Below are positions 28,891 to 37,081 of a DNA stretch of 64,000 bases, in pieces. Below the pieces are notes generated by a model. The model ran no database searches, was not told the DNA's origin, and saw only the letters and a list, made by a program, of their open reading frames with translations. The stretch is taken from NCBI GenBank assembly GCA_025934735.1, contig JAICWP010000005.1, positions 224,612 to 288,611 on the forward strand. Reading direction: 5' to 3'. The position numbers were made by a program, and so were the translations under genes. The DNA is from Terriglobales bacterium (GTDB lineage Bacteria; Acidobacteriota; Terriglobia; Terriglobales; Acidobacteriaceae). Numbering within the stretch: position 1 is the first letter of the stretch; every line of letters starts with the position of its first letter.

Positions 28891-29898
28891 ATGGACCTCT
28901 TCGCCTTCACCCGCCAGCTGGTGGACATCGAATCTATAACCGGCAACGAAACTCGTGTCGGCGAATTTCTTCTCGCCGAACTGCGGCGCCTGGGTTACAG
29001 CGCCGAGAAAATCCCGGTAGAAGGCGATCGCTTCAACGTCTGGGCCGCCAGTCCGAAACAGCCGCGCCCGCCAATTGTTTTCTCCACGCATATGGATACG
29101 GTCCCGCCTTTCATCGCTTCGTCAGAAGATAGCGACCGCATCTGGGGTCGAGGCTCCTGCGATGCCAAAGGCATCATTGGCGCTCAGATCGCCGCCGCCG
29201 AGCGCCTGCGCGCCGAGGGCATTCACATAGGCCTGCTCTTCCTGGTCGGCGAGGAAAAGGACAGCCAGGGCGCCCAGGTCGCCAACCAGCAACCCCGCGG
29301 CTGCCGCTTCCTGGTCAATGGCGAACCTACAGAAAATCGCCTGGGAGTCGCTTCCAAAGGCACTCTGCGCGTGGAACTCACGGCCCGTGGCCGCATGGCG
29401 CACTCCGCCTACCCCGAACTGGGCGAATCGGCCATTGATAAGCTGCTGGTCGCCCTCACCCGCCTGCGCGCCATGCCCCTGCCCGAGGACCCACGATTCG
29501 GGCCCTGCACCCTCAACATCGGCATGATCGAAGGCGGCCGCGCTCCCAACGTCATTCCCGACTTCGCCCGCGCCCACCTGCTCTACCGCCTTATCGCTCC
29601 CGGCGGCGAGTTGCGGCAGAAGATCCTGGCCGCCGTGGACGGCCTGGCCGAGGCCAACTTCGTCCTCGAAATCCCTTTCATGCGCCTGCGCACCCTTGAG
29701 GGCCTGCCTACCATGATTGCCGCCTTCACCACCGATATCCCCGCGCTCACCCGCTGGGGCGAGCCTCTGCTCGTTGGCCCCGGCTCCATTCACGTGGCCC
29801 ACACCGAGCGCGAGCACATTGAAAAGGCGCAGCTCACCGCCGCCGTGGAGTTGTACTGCACAATTGCGAAGCGGCTCTCCGCTGAACTGAACGGCTGA
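28891..29898 (+). CDS. M20-family metallopeptidase / deacylase (ArgE/DapE-like)
   Basis: 335-residue zinc amidohydrolase related to acetylornithine deacetylase, DapE and LysK. FSTHMDTVPPFIAS carries the first metal ligands (His, Asp), WGRGSCDAKGIIGAQ the bridging Asp, FLVGEEKDSQG the catalytic Glu pair and VAHTEREHIEKAQL the C-terminal His ligand. The dimerisation lid runs through residues ~150-255 (ASKGTLRVELTARGRMAHSA). Amino-acid biosynthetic and dipeptide substrates are equally possible. DUF255 gene follows after 85 bases on the same strand. Confidence 0.9.
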   Translation: MDLFAFTRQLVDIESITGNETRVGEFLLAELRRLGYSAEKIPVEGDRFNVWAASPKQPRPPIVFSTHMDTVPPFIASSEDSDRIWGRGSCDAKGIIGAQIAAAERLRAEGIHIGLLFLVGEEKDSQGAQVANQQPRGCRFLVNGEPTENRLGVASKGTLRVELTARGRMAHSAYPELGESAIDKLLVALTRLRAMPLPEDPRFGPCTLNIGMIEGGRAPNVIPDFARAHLLYRLIAPGGELRQKILAAVDGLAEANFVLEIPFMRLRTLEGLPTMIAAFTTDIPALTRWGEPLLVGPGSIHVAHTEREHIEKAQLTAAVELYCTIAKRLSAELNG

Positions 29899-29983
29899 GT
29901 AGCTGGCTGGCTACCTGTCTGAAGCCCTGAGCTAGCCAGCCAGTCAGCTTCGCAGCAAGCGGCTCGCTGACACGGTAGACTTA

Positions 29984-32110
29984 ATGCTTATGACCACCGA
30001 GACCGCCAACTCCCTGGCGCGCGCCTCCTCTGCTTATCTGCGCTCTGCCATGCACCAGCCCATCCGCTGGCATCAGTGGGCCGAAGAGGCCTTCGCCCTC
30101 GCGAAAAAAGAGGACAAGCCCATCCTGCTCGACATCGGCGCCGTCTGGTGCCACTGGTGCCACGTCATGGACCGGGAATCCTACGACAATCCCGAGGTCG
30201 CCGCCATCATCAACGAGCATTTCATCGCCATCAAGGTGGACCGCGACGAGCGTCCTGACGTGGACAGCCGCTACCAGACCGCGGTTTCGGCCATCAGCGG
30301 GCAGGGCGGCTGGCCCCTCACTGCCTTCCTCACCGCTGAGGGCAAGCCGTTCTACGGCGGCACCTACTTCCCGCCAGACGACCAATGGGGGCGTCCTGGA
30401 TTTAAGCGCGTGTTGCTGGCCATTGCCGGCGCCTACCGCGAGAAGCGCGCCGAAGTCACCGAGCAGGCCAGCATGGTCGGAAACATGCTTGCCCAGTCCG
30501 AGGCCTTCGCCACCCCCGCGGCGGAATTTTCCCCGAGCGTGATTGATTCCATCGTGGCCGCGGCAGTCAAGATGTTCGATTCCCAGCACGGTGGCTTCGG
30601 CAATGCTCCCAAATTTCCCCATCCCTCCATCATTGACCTGCTCATCGAGCGCTACGCCCGCACTGGCAATGAAGAGCTGAAAAATATCTTCGTGAGCACG
30701 CTCGAGCACATGGCCCGCGGCGGGGTTTATGACCAACTGGCCGGCGGTTTCCATCGCTACTCCGTGGACGAGCGCTGGATTGTTCCCCACTTCGAGAAAA
30801 TGTCCTACGACAATTCCGAGTTGCTGAAGAATTACGTTCACGCCGCCCAGGTCACCGGCAATGCTTTCTTCGCCCACGTGTCCCGCGACATCATCCGCTG
30901 GATGGACGAATGGCTCAGCGACCGCGAGCACGCCGGCTTTTACGCCTCGCAGGATGCCGACTACTCCATGGATGACGATGGCGACTACTTCACCTGGACT
31001 CTCGACGAAGCCGCCGCCGTGCTCAGCGAAAACGAACTGAAGGTCGCCCAGCTCCACTACGACATCAACGAAGTCGGCGAAATGCACCACAACTCTGCCA
31101 AGAACGTGCTCTACGTGCGCGCTCCCATCGAGCAGATCGCGGTGCGCCTGGGCATGCCGCCCGATCGTGTGGAAGCGATCCTCACTTCCGCCCGCGAAAA
31201 GCTTTATCAAGCGCGACTTCGCCGCCCCACGCCTTTCGTGGACAAAACCGTGTACGTAAGCTGGAACGCGCTCTGCATCTCCGCCTACCTGGAAGCCGCG
31301 CGCGTGCTGCAACTCGAAGACGCGCGCCATTTTGGGCTGCGTTCCCTGGACCGCATTCTGGCCGAGGGCTGGGACGCTGATCGCGGCCTGCAGCACGTGA
31401 TCGCGTACTCCGAAGCCGGCGCCGAAAAACGCGCTCTGCCCGGCATGCTGGATGATTATGCTTTCACCGCCCTAGCTTGCCTGGACGCTTACGAGACCAC
31501 CGCCGACCTCAGCTATTTCCACTTTGCCCAGCGCATTGCCGATCGCATGATCACGCGTTTCTTCGATGAAGCCGCCGGCGGATTCTTCGATGCTGAGGCT
31601 CCCGACAGCCAGGATGCTTTGGGCGTGCTGGGCACGCGCCGCAAGCCCTTCCAGGATTCGCCCACGCCTTCCGGCAATTCCGCCGCCATCATGGCGCTCT
31701 TGCGGCTGCACGCCTACACTGATGACCCGGTCTATCGCGAAAGGGCCGAACGCACGGTGCGCATCTTTGCCGGAGTGGCCGAGCAGTACGGCATGTTTGC
31801 CGCCACCTACGCTATCGCCGCGGTCATGTTTTCCCAGCCCCACACGCAAGTGGTGGTAATTGGCAAGAACGAAGCCGCCGGCCTTCTCCGCCGTGCGGCT
31901 CTGGCTCCCTTTTCTTTCAGCAAGACCGTACTGCAATTGAGCGACAGCGAATTGGCGCCGCAAAACCTGCCTCCCGCCCTGGCGCAAACACTGCCCGGCC
32001 TGCCGCAAGCGCAAGCTGCAACCGCTGTGATTTGTAGTGGATTCAGCTGTCAACCGCCTGTTACCGATGCGGAAGAACTGACGCGGTTGTTGCGGGAAGC
32101 ACTGAGCTGA
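29984..32110 (+). CDS. Thioredoxin-domain protein YyaL/SPATA20-like (DUF255)
   Basis: 708 residues. An N-terminal DUF255 thioredoxin-like domain (residues ~1-170) has the dithiol motif CHWCH at 56-60 (GAVWCHWCHVMDRESY), then KVDRDERPDVDSRYQTAV and GQGGWPLTAFLT. The large C-terminal part is an (alpha/alpha)6 barrel of the N-acylglucosamine-epimerase kind (GGVYDQLAGGFHRYSVDERW, PHFEKMSYDNSELLKNYVHA). The family is universally distributed, but its biochemical role is not established. Length fits the family (650-740). An alternative ATG lies two codons in. No export signal. Confidence 0.95.
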   Translation: MLMTTETANSLARASSAYLRSAMHQPIRWHQWAEEAFALAKKEDKPILLDIGAVWCHWCHVMDRESYDNPEVAAIINEHFIAIKVDRDERPDVDSRYQTAVSAISGQGGWPLTAFLTAEGKPFYGGTYFPPDDQWGRPGFKRVLLAIAGAYREKRAEVTEQASMVGNMLAQSEAFATPAAEFSPSVIDSIVAAAVKMFDSQHGGFGNAPKFPHPSIIDLLIERYARTGNEELKNIFVSTLEHMARGGVYDQLAGGFHRYSVDERWIVPHFEKMSYDNSELLKNYVHAAQVTGNAFFAHVSRDIIRWMDEWLSDREHAGFYASQDADYSMDDDGDYFTWTLDEAAAVLSENELKVAQLHYDINEVGEMHHNSAKNVLYVRAPIEQIAVRLGMPPDRVEAILTSAREKLYQARLRRPTPFVDKTVYVSWNALCISAYLEAARVLQLEDARHFGLRSLDRILAEGWDADRGLQHVIAYSEAGAEKRALPGMLDDYAFTALACLDAYETTADLSYFHFAQRIADRMITRFFDEAAGGFFDAEAPDSQDALGVLGTRRKPFQDSPTPSGNSAAIMALLRLHAYTDDPVYRERAERTVRIFAGVAEQYGMFAATYAIAAVMFSQPHTQVVVIGKNEAAGLLRRAALAPFSFSKTVLQLSDSELAPQNLPPALAQTLPGLPQAQAATAVICSGFSCQPPVTDAEELTRLLREALS

Positions 32111-32277
32111 ATTTTTTCTGCCAACCTGCAGAACGCCGCCACGCATCCAGCAACTTACGGGCAAAAGAAAAGGCCGCCAACAGCACGTCGGCAGCCATCC
32201 CCGAGAATATGGGTTACCGCAATGTTACTAAAGTGATCTGTTGCTTTACCTGATTATTTGCAACTGTTAGTCGTACG

Positions 32278-32409
32278 TTACTTGCAGCTTCTGCTGCCAG
32301 GATTACAGGACGGAATCGGATTGCCGTCTGCCATAGCCGGCACGGCAGCTGATCCGTACAAAGCAACTACGCTCAGCAACAGCACTACAATGCGCAGAGC
32401 GTTTTTCAT
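32278..32409 (-). CDS. 43-residue secreted peptide
   Basis: MKNALRIVVLLLSVVALYGS followed by AAVPAMADGNPIPSCNPGSR and SCK. It has a textbook signal peptide (Lys, hydrophobic core, AxA-like PAMA cleavage site) leaving a mature peptide of about 17 residues with two cysteines. The ATG is preceded by GGGAGG at good spacing, immediately downstream of a perfect 13-bp hairpin and a TATAAT box, so this is very likely expressed despite its size. Cysteines at residues 35 and 42 could form a disulfide. Not a family I recognise. Confidence 0.75.
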   Translation of the reverse strand: MKNALRIVVLLLSVVALYGSAAVPAMADGNPIPSCNPGSRSCK

Positions 32410-32417
32410 GTAAACCT

Positions 32418-32457
32418 CCCTTCCCTGTACGCGCTAACGTACAGGGAAGGGATTATA
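32418..32457 (-). promoter_or_regulatory. Promoter box and leader hairpin of the 43-residue peptide gene
   Basis: On the minus strand TATAAT (32457-32452) is followed at once by CCCTTCCCTGTAC-N8-GTACAGGGAAGGG (13-bp perfect arms, 32451-32418), and the right arm runs directly into the GGGAGG ribosome-binding site. The transcript would begin inside the left arm. It may be an operator, a stabilising 5' stem or a ribosome-binding-site switch. A good -35 box is not evident. Confidence 0.65.
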
Positions 32458-32652
32458 CCCGCCCTTGCAAGTCCTTTTTTACCTATTGTTTAGGAGTTTT
32501 CCAGCGACACCTCTACCGGCCTCAGAACCTGTGGCTAATCAGTTCCTTACGACCAACCATTCAAGTAGCCACCTTGAACCTTAGATGAGGTCGCAATTTG
32601 AGAATTTGGAACAGAGGTGGGTCGTAAGAACCCAGGCGTAATTCCTGCTGAT

Positions 32653-33585
32653 TCAGGAACTGCGGTGACCGGCCGCCGCGAAGGCCTGGCTGAGGGCTGG
32701 AGATCCGTTGGCCGGCGAGTCTTTCTCTGCTGCGTTGGCCCCAATCGTCGGCGCAACATGCTCTGGCGCTTGGGCTGCTGCTCCCGCCTTGGTAAACGCG
32801 CGGTCTACCATGGCGTCAAACATGGGCAACAGCGACTCCGGCGCCACCGGGTGGGCCAACTCGCCCAAACTCAAGTCCCAGCGCTGCGGTTGCAGCAGCA
32901 CTTCCGAGCGCCGCTGCTCCGCAATGGGCAGCGCGAAATAACAGAGCCACACAATGACAGAAATGTCATAGGCGCCCATGCTGGCGATGTTCAACACAGT
33001 CGGGTTCACTACCCCGGTTATGCGCAGGCCGATGGCGGCGAGCTCGACTGCCGCGAAGATTCCGAAACCAAAGGCCACACCGAAACTCCGGTGCCGCCGC
33101 GAAATTCCCAGATACCGCGAGAACATCAGCAGGAAAAGTACCAGCCCGCACTGCATTACTCGGACGCTGCGTTCCAGGCTGAGCAAGCCAGCCGTGACTC
33201 GCGTGAAACCGCCACGCGTGCCCTCCATGGCTGCCATCACTGCGATCAAAATCACCACCAGCCCCGCCCACCGCACCAGCATCGTGGAAAAATCGCGCAA
33301 CGCATGGAACGGTCGCAGCACGTCCGTGAATACTTCATGGATTACCTTAAACCCGAACGCCGCGCTTATACCGGCGCCCACCCAGTACAGGTAGAAATAT
33401 GCGTCGTAATTTTTCTGGCTTGCGAACAGCACCACGAACAACATCACTTCGGAAACAACGTAGGCAAAGAAGAACGGATAGCTGCGCAGCAGCTTGCGCC
33501 GCCACAACACCGCCGCCAGGCCCAACTGCATGATCGGATGGGCTATCCACAGCGGGTAGTACGCGGAATCAAGTATTTGGCTCAT
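32653..33585 (-). CDS. Multi-pass membrane protein of unknown function
   Basis: 310 residues from MSQILDSAYY (ATG 33585). Six or seven hydrophobic helices (for example WIAHPIMQLGLAAVLW, SYPFFFAYVVSEVMLFVVLF, YFYLYWVGAGISAAFGF, MLVRWAGLVVILIAVMAAM, CGLVLFLLMFSRYLG, FGIFAAVELAAIGLRI, ISVIVWLCYFALPIAE) and then a ~75-residue polar C-terminal tail rich in Ala and Pro. Topology resembles seven-TM sensor-type proteins, but no signalling domain follows. I do not recognise the family; similar unassigned proteins are common in Acidobacteria. Confidence 0.78.
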   Translation of the reverse strand: MSQILDSAYYPLWIAHPIMQLGLAAVLWRRKLLRSYPFFFAYVVSEVMLFVVLFASQKNYDAYFYLYWVGAGISAAFGFKVIHEVFTDVLRPFHALRDFSTMLVRWAGLVVILIAVMAAMEGTRGGFTRVTAGLLSLERSVRVMQCGLVLFLLMFSRYLGISRRHRSFGVAFGFGIFAAVELAAIGLRITGVVNPTVLNIASMGAYDISVIVWLCYFALPIAEQRRSEVLLQPQRWDLSLGELAHPVAPESLLPMFDAMVDRAFTKAGAAAQAPEHVAPTIGANAAEKDSPANGSPALSQAFAAAGHRSS

Positions 33586-33835
33586 CGCCTCAGCGTTCCG
33601 TCCCAAGCTTTGCGGAATGCCCTATTTTGCACATTTCCGCCAAGATTTCCACAGCTGAAAGCAGCACATTATGCTCTCTGGTCCATTAGGTCAATGTACT
33701 CTGGTAACCATGCGACAATGTCTTAACCGAAAAGGCACCTGACCGATTAAAGCTTTGGAAGGCAGCAACTTGCAGAGCTACGTGTAGAGGAGTCCCCGGA
33801 AGGTAACCACCTGGAAAAGGTCGAGGTAACCAGTT

Positions 33836-34270
33836 TTAAAGTTCAGGGGCGGAGTGGATATAAGCCCGCATCAGCTTTACTTCATCGTCTTTTTCGCTCA
33901 AATCGCGCAGCAGCAGGTCGCGCAGCGACAAAAATCCCAGCAGGCGCTCGCCTTCACAAATGGGCAGATGACGGAAGCCGTGCTCCCGCATGAGCACCAG
34001 GCAGTGCTCCAAGTCATCGTTGCGGCTCACCGACAGCGGCTCGCGAGTCATTACTTCGCCCACGCGGGTGGCATGCGGATCGCGGCCTTCCACTACGATG
34101 CGCCGCATCAGATCGCGTTCCGAAAACACTCCCGCCAGCCGGCCCTCGCGCACCACGGGCACTGCGCCTATATTGCGCTCCACCATGGCCCGAGCCACTT
34201 CCATCACATTGTCGTCCACATCGGCAACACACATTTCCTGTTCTTTGACCAGGTCATAAATTGAGCACAT
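33836..34270 (-). CDS. CBS-domain protein
   Basis: 144 residues consisting of a single CBS pair (Bateman module), which binds adenosyl nucleotides. The first CBS is MCVADVDDNVMEVARAMVER ... GAVPVVREGRLAGVFSERDL, the second VGEVMTREPLSVSRNDDLEH ... LPICEGERLLGFLSLRDLLL. No effector domain is attached. ATG 34270 is preceded by GGGAGG seven bases away, whereas the longer frame to 34369 has no such signal. Such free-standing CBS pairs are usually regulators of unknown partners. Confidence 0.92.
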   Translation of the reverse strand: MCSIYDLVKEQEMCVADVDDNVMEVARAMVERNIGAVPVVREGRLAGVFSERDLMRRIVVEGRDPHATRVGEVMTREPLSVSRNDDLEHCLVLMREHGFRHLPICEGERLLGFLSLRDLLLRDLSEKDDEVKLMRAYIHSAPEL

Positions 34271-34471
34271 TGCGCGCCTCCCGCCGGTGCCGCCCCGGAC
34301 TCCCCGAATTGCGGGCAGAGTATATGACGAATCCAGAGAGGGCGGAAGAGCCACACAGGTTGCCTGCACGGGTGCAGAAAATCTGCGCGGAACTGAAATA
34401 CTGGGAAGGAGGAATAGCTAAAAGCTGACAAGTCCCAGCCGCTTGTACGAACTACCACGACTAACTACCAC

Positions 34472-35950
34472 CTACTCAACAAACAGAACATATCCTCTTG
34501 CCCATATCGCGGTCGCAATCGTGCCCCGCGCGCGGGCCGTCAGGATCAGGTCGAAGTCATTGCTGGGCGGCAGTTTATCTATCACGGACTCGCCCACGCT
34601 CGGTTCCACCAGGGCCAGGTAGCTAAGGAAACGGTAGACATCGGGCCCGCCCTGGTATCCCGGCGCCACAAAGGAAAGCTGGCTGTTCTCGCCGGCGAAG
34701 TGCCAGGCCAGCGAAGCGGCCAGCGAAACCGCACGCTCGTAGGCTGCCGCGGAGACCGCCCCCGGCGCTGGATTATCGAACACAATCCGCAGCTTGCGCT
34801 CATCTTCGCGCGTGAACTCGCGCACCAGCAGCGACCCCGCCTTGGCGCTTGCCTTCCAATCTACGTGCCGGGCCGAATCTTCCGGGGCATATTCCCGGAT
34901 CCGGTACAGGTCATGGCCGCGCCCCCGCAGGAATGCCTCGAACTCTCCCGTGATCAGCGGCAGCACTTCAAAGAATTCATCGGTGGGCTCAATCGCGGGA
35001 AACACCACCACCTGCCGCGCCAGCGCCACCCGCCGCGTCTTCCGCAAAAAAGAAAAGGGAAATTGCGTGCGCAGCCCGAAGCTGTCCTGCAGCACCAGCC
35101 CGCGGCGTCGGAAGCACAGCTCCACGTCCGCGGTGAGCGAACTCTGCGCCGGAAGATAAGGGAAATACACCGGACCCGCCAACAGGCTCTGGCCATCGTG
35201 TTCTTCTTCCCGCCGCAGCACCCGGTCGGGCAGACGAAACCACTGCTCCTCGGCCGGGCGGTTCAAGGGAAATCCAAAAGTCGTCGCCTGCCATTTCCAG
35301 TGCTTCTTTCCCTTCCGGCGCCGCGGCGGGACCACGCTCACTGAAAACGAAGGCAGCAGACGCTGCCGGTTGTGCAGCACCAGCCGCGCCATGAGCGGCT
35401 GCCCGGCAAACACGTGATCAGGCGTGTGCACATCCAGTTCCAGCCCGCGCAGCACCAGCGCCGACGACAGGCCAGACACCACCATGGCGGCCAGCATGGC
35501 CGCCACCACAATCCACAGCAGGTTGTTGCCGGTATTCAGCCCGGCCAGCGCCAGCACCAGCGTGAGCCCAATGTAGATGAGCCCGCTGCGCGTCACCTCG
35601 TAGTCGAAGGCGTCGCGCATGTGGACAACCGCCACCCGCCGCGCCAGGTAAGGCACCGTGGTCAGGCCCACCACTCCCGCCAGCAGCAGCGCGGCGGTGG
35701 CCAATACCGCGGTGGCGGCCACGTTGCCATCGTCACGCGACACCGTTGAGCCCAGGGCCGCCGCGAACGCCAGGCCCAGCCCCAGCAGGGCCACCAGGAA
35801 GCGCACCCAAACTTCCGGCAGTCCCAGGTGCAGCAGCGCCGCTAGGCTGCGCTCTTTGCGAGTTGTTGGAATTTCAGACACGGATGTTGAGGGGAGAGTA
35901 GCACGCCAACTGGCCAGGAGCGCCAGTCTCTGACCGGTATCGAGCATCAA
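34472..35950 (-). CDS. DUF58-domain membrane protein
   Basis: 492 residues. Three or more TM helices in the first ~170 residues (VWVRFLVALLGLGLAFAAAL, VLATAALLLAGVVGLTTV, LIYIGLTLVLALAGLN, LLWIVVAAMLAAMVVSGL), an extracytoplasmic or cytoplasmic beta region, then the DUF58 block at ~350-400: RGRGHDLYRIREYAPEDSAR and HVDWKASAKAGSLLVREFTR. DUF58 proteins usually travel with a MoxR AAA+ ATPase and VWA proteins; none is adjacent here. The first residues ~1-35 may be an over-long start. It overlaps the preceding 89-residue membrane gene by ATGA. Confidence 0.88.
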   Translation of the reverse strand: MMLDTGQRLALLASWRATLPSTSVSEIPTTRKERSLAALLHLGLPEVWVRFLVALLGLGLAFAAALGSTVSRDDGNVAATAVLATAALLLAGVVGLTTVPYLARRVAVVHMRDAFDYEVTRSGLIYIGLTLVLALAGLNTGNNLLWIVVAAMLAAMVVSGLSSALVLRGLELDVHTPDHVFAGQPLMARLVLHNRQRLLPSFSVSVVPPRRRKGKKHWKWQATTFGFPLNRPAEEQWFRLPDRVLRREEEHDGQSLLAGPVYFPYLPAQSSLTADVELCFRRRGLVLQDSFGLRTQFPFSFLRKTRRVALARQVVVFPAIEPTDEFFEVLPLITGEFEAFLRGRGHDLYRIREYAPEDSARHVDWKASAKAGSLLVREFTREDERKLRIVFDNPAPGAVSAAAYERAVSLAASLAWHFAGENSQLSFVAPGYQGGPDVYRFLSYLALVEPSVGESVIDKLPPSNDFDLILTARARGTIATAIWARGYVLFVE

Positions 35951-36216
35951 TGCGGCGCGCCCTGTCCGAACACTCGCCGCATCCAGGCCGCCGCGCGTAC
36001 CTGCGCCTCATCCGCCTTCCGCGCCAGGCTGGGAAAGCGGCTGCGCAGCCGCTGCAGCAGCTTGTGCGCCCACACATATTCGCTGGAAAGGATGATCAGC
36101 CCGATCAGCAGGAACAGAATGCCCTGCAGCACTGGCAGGAACAGCCCCGCAATGCCGAGCAGGATAAAGGCCCAGCCCAGCAGCAACACGCCCAGGCGCT
36201 TGGCTGCGGCACGCAT
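35947..36216 (-). CDS. Small two-helix membrane protein, PGPGW/DUF454-like
   Basis: 89 residues. Two adjacent membrane helices (KRLGVLLLGWAFILLGIAGL and FLPVLQGILFLLIGLIILSS) with a short turn, followed by a basic, helical tail (VWAHKLLQRLRSRFPSLARK). The GWxxxLxGIAGLFLPVLQG pattern resembles PGPGW-type and DUF454/YbaN membrane proteins; I cannot separate these by eye. The stop overlaps the DUF58 gene start by 4 bases, so translation is coupled, and dedA is 23 bases upstream. Function unknown. Confidence 0.8.
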   Translation of the reverse strand: MRAAAKRLGVLLLGWAFILLGIAGLFLPVLQGILFLLIGLIILSSEYVWAHKLLQRLRSRFPSLARKADEAQVRAAAWMRRVFGQGAPH

Positions 36217-36239
36217 GAAGATAGAAAGATGCTACACCC

Positions 36240-36854
36240 TCACTCTGCCAGCGTCTGTGATCGCCGTGCCCGCCAGATTACCGCCACCACAATCAGCGCC
36301 ACAATAATGCCGATCACAATATCCACATCGCCCACCCATCGCACCAGGCTCTGCCACTGCCGTCCGAACAGGTAGCCGGCGCAGGCCACCGCCGTTACCC
36401 ATGCGGCCGCACCCAAAAAGTTGAACAGTGCGAACTTCTTCCAGTGCATGCGCAGCACCCCGGCCAGCGGCCCGGTAATGATGCGCATGCCGAACACGAA
36501 GCGGGCGAAAAAAACGGTTACCGGACCGTGTTTCTCGAACAGCCGCTCGCCCTGCGCTATGTGCTGCGCTGAGATGTGGAAGAAGCGCCGGTATTTTTCC
36601 AGCAGCGGACGCCCGCCGTAATGGCCAATCAGGTAACCGGCGTTGTCGCCGAAGGTGGCCGCCGCAATGCCCACGGCGATCACCCATGGCAGCCGGAGAT
36701 GGTGCTGGGAAGAAGTGAGAAATCCCGCCAGCAGCAGTACCGTCTCTCCGGGGACTGGCACGCCTGCGTTCTCCAGCAAAAGCACCACTGCCACTGTCCA
36801 ATAGCCGTACCGTGCGAAGTAGCCTTCGAGCAGTTGCAGGATGTGCGCGGTCAT
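36240..36854 (-). CDS. DedA-family membrane protein
   Basis: 204-residue integral membrane protein of the DedA/VTT family, implicated in lipid-carrier flipping and membrane homeostasis. Signature segments: LLENAGVPVPGETVLLLAGF near residues 27-46, GDNAGYLIGHYGGRPLLEKY, and the re-entrant FFARFVFGMRIITGPLAGVL with the conserved Arg residues of the F-x-R-F-x-P/GxR motif (here FARFVFGMR; the Pro is replaced by Gly-like VFG). Four or five TM helices. It is 23 bases upstream of the small two-helix membrane gene. No membrane-protein partner specific to DedA is visible. Confidence 0.92.
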   Translation of the reverse strand: MTAHILQLLEGYFARYGYWTVAVVLLLENAGVPVPGETVLLLAGFLTSSQHHLRLPWVIAVGIAAATFGDNAGYLIGHYGGRPLLEKYRRFFHISAQHIAQGERLFEKHGPVTVFFARFVFGMRIITGPLAGVLRMHWKKFALFNFLGAAAWVTAVACAGYLFGRQWQSLVRWVGDVDIVIGIIVALIVVAVIWRARRSQTLAE

Positions 36855-36884
36855 GCGGTGCCGCCATAGCTTCTCACACTCCTA

Positions 36885-37070
36885 GCGGGTGCTCCACTCA
36901 AGCCTTCTGTCGCTTCGGGCGGATGAGCACGGCGGGTGCCCCACTCAAGCCCTCTGTCGCTTCGGGCGGATGAGCACGGCGGGTGCCCCACTCAAGCCCT
37001 CTGTCGCTTCGGGCGGGATGAGCACGGCGGGTGCCCCACTCAAGCCCTCTGTTGGCTTGAGTGGGATAAC
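36885..37070. repeat. 47-bp tandem repeat, about four copies, ending in a hairpin
   Basis: Units start at 36885, 36932, 36979 (47 bp) and 37027 (48-bp step), each GCGGGTGCCCCACTCAAGCC then CTCTGTCGCTTCGGGCGGAT and GAGCACG. The last copy turns into CCCACTCAAGCC-CTCTGTT-GGCTTGAGTGGG (37035-37065), a perfect 12-bp stem placed just behind the TPR gene stop. Confidence 0.9.
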
Positions 37071-37081
37071 GTTACATTTCC

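Noticed and set aside
36885..37070. CRISPR-like repeat array
   Set aside because: The 47-bp units are directly adjacent with no unique spacers, and no cas genes are present.
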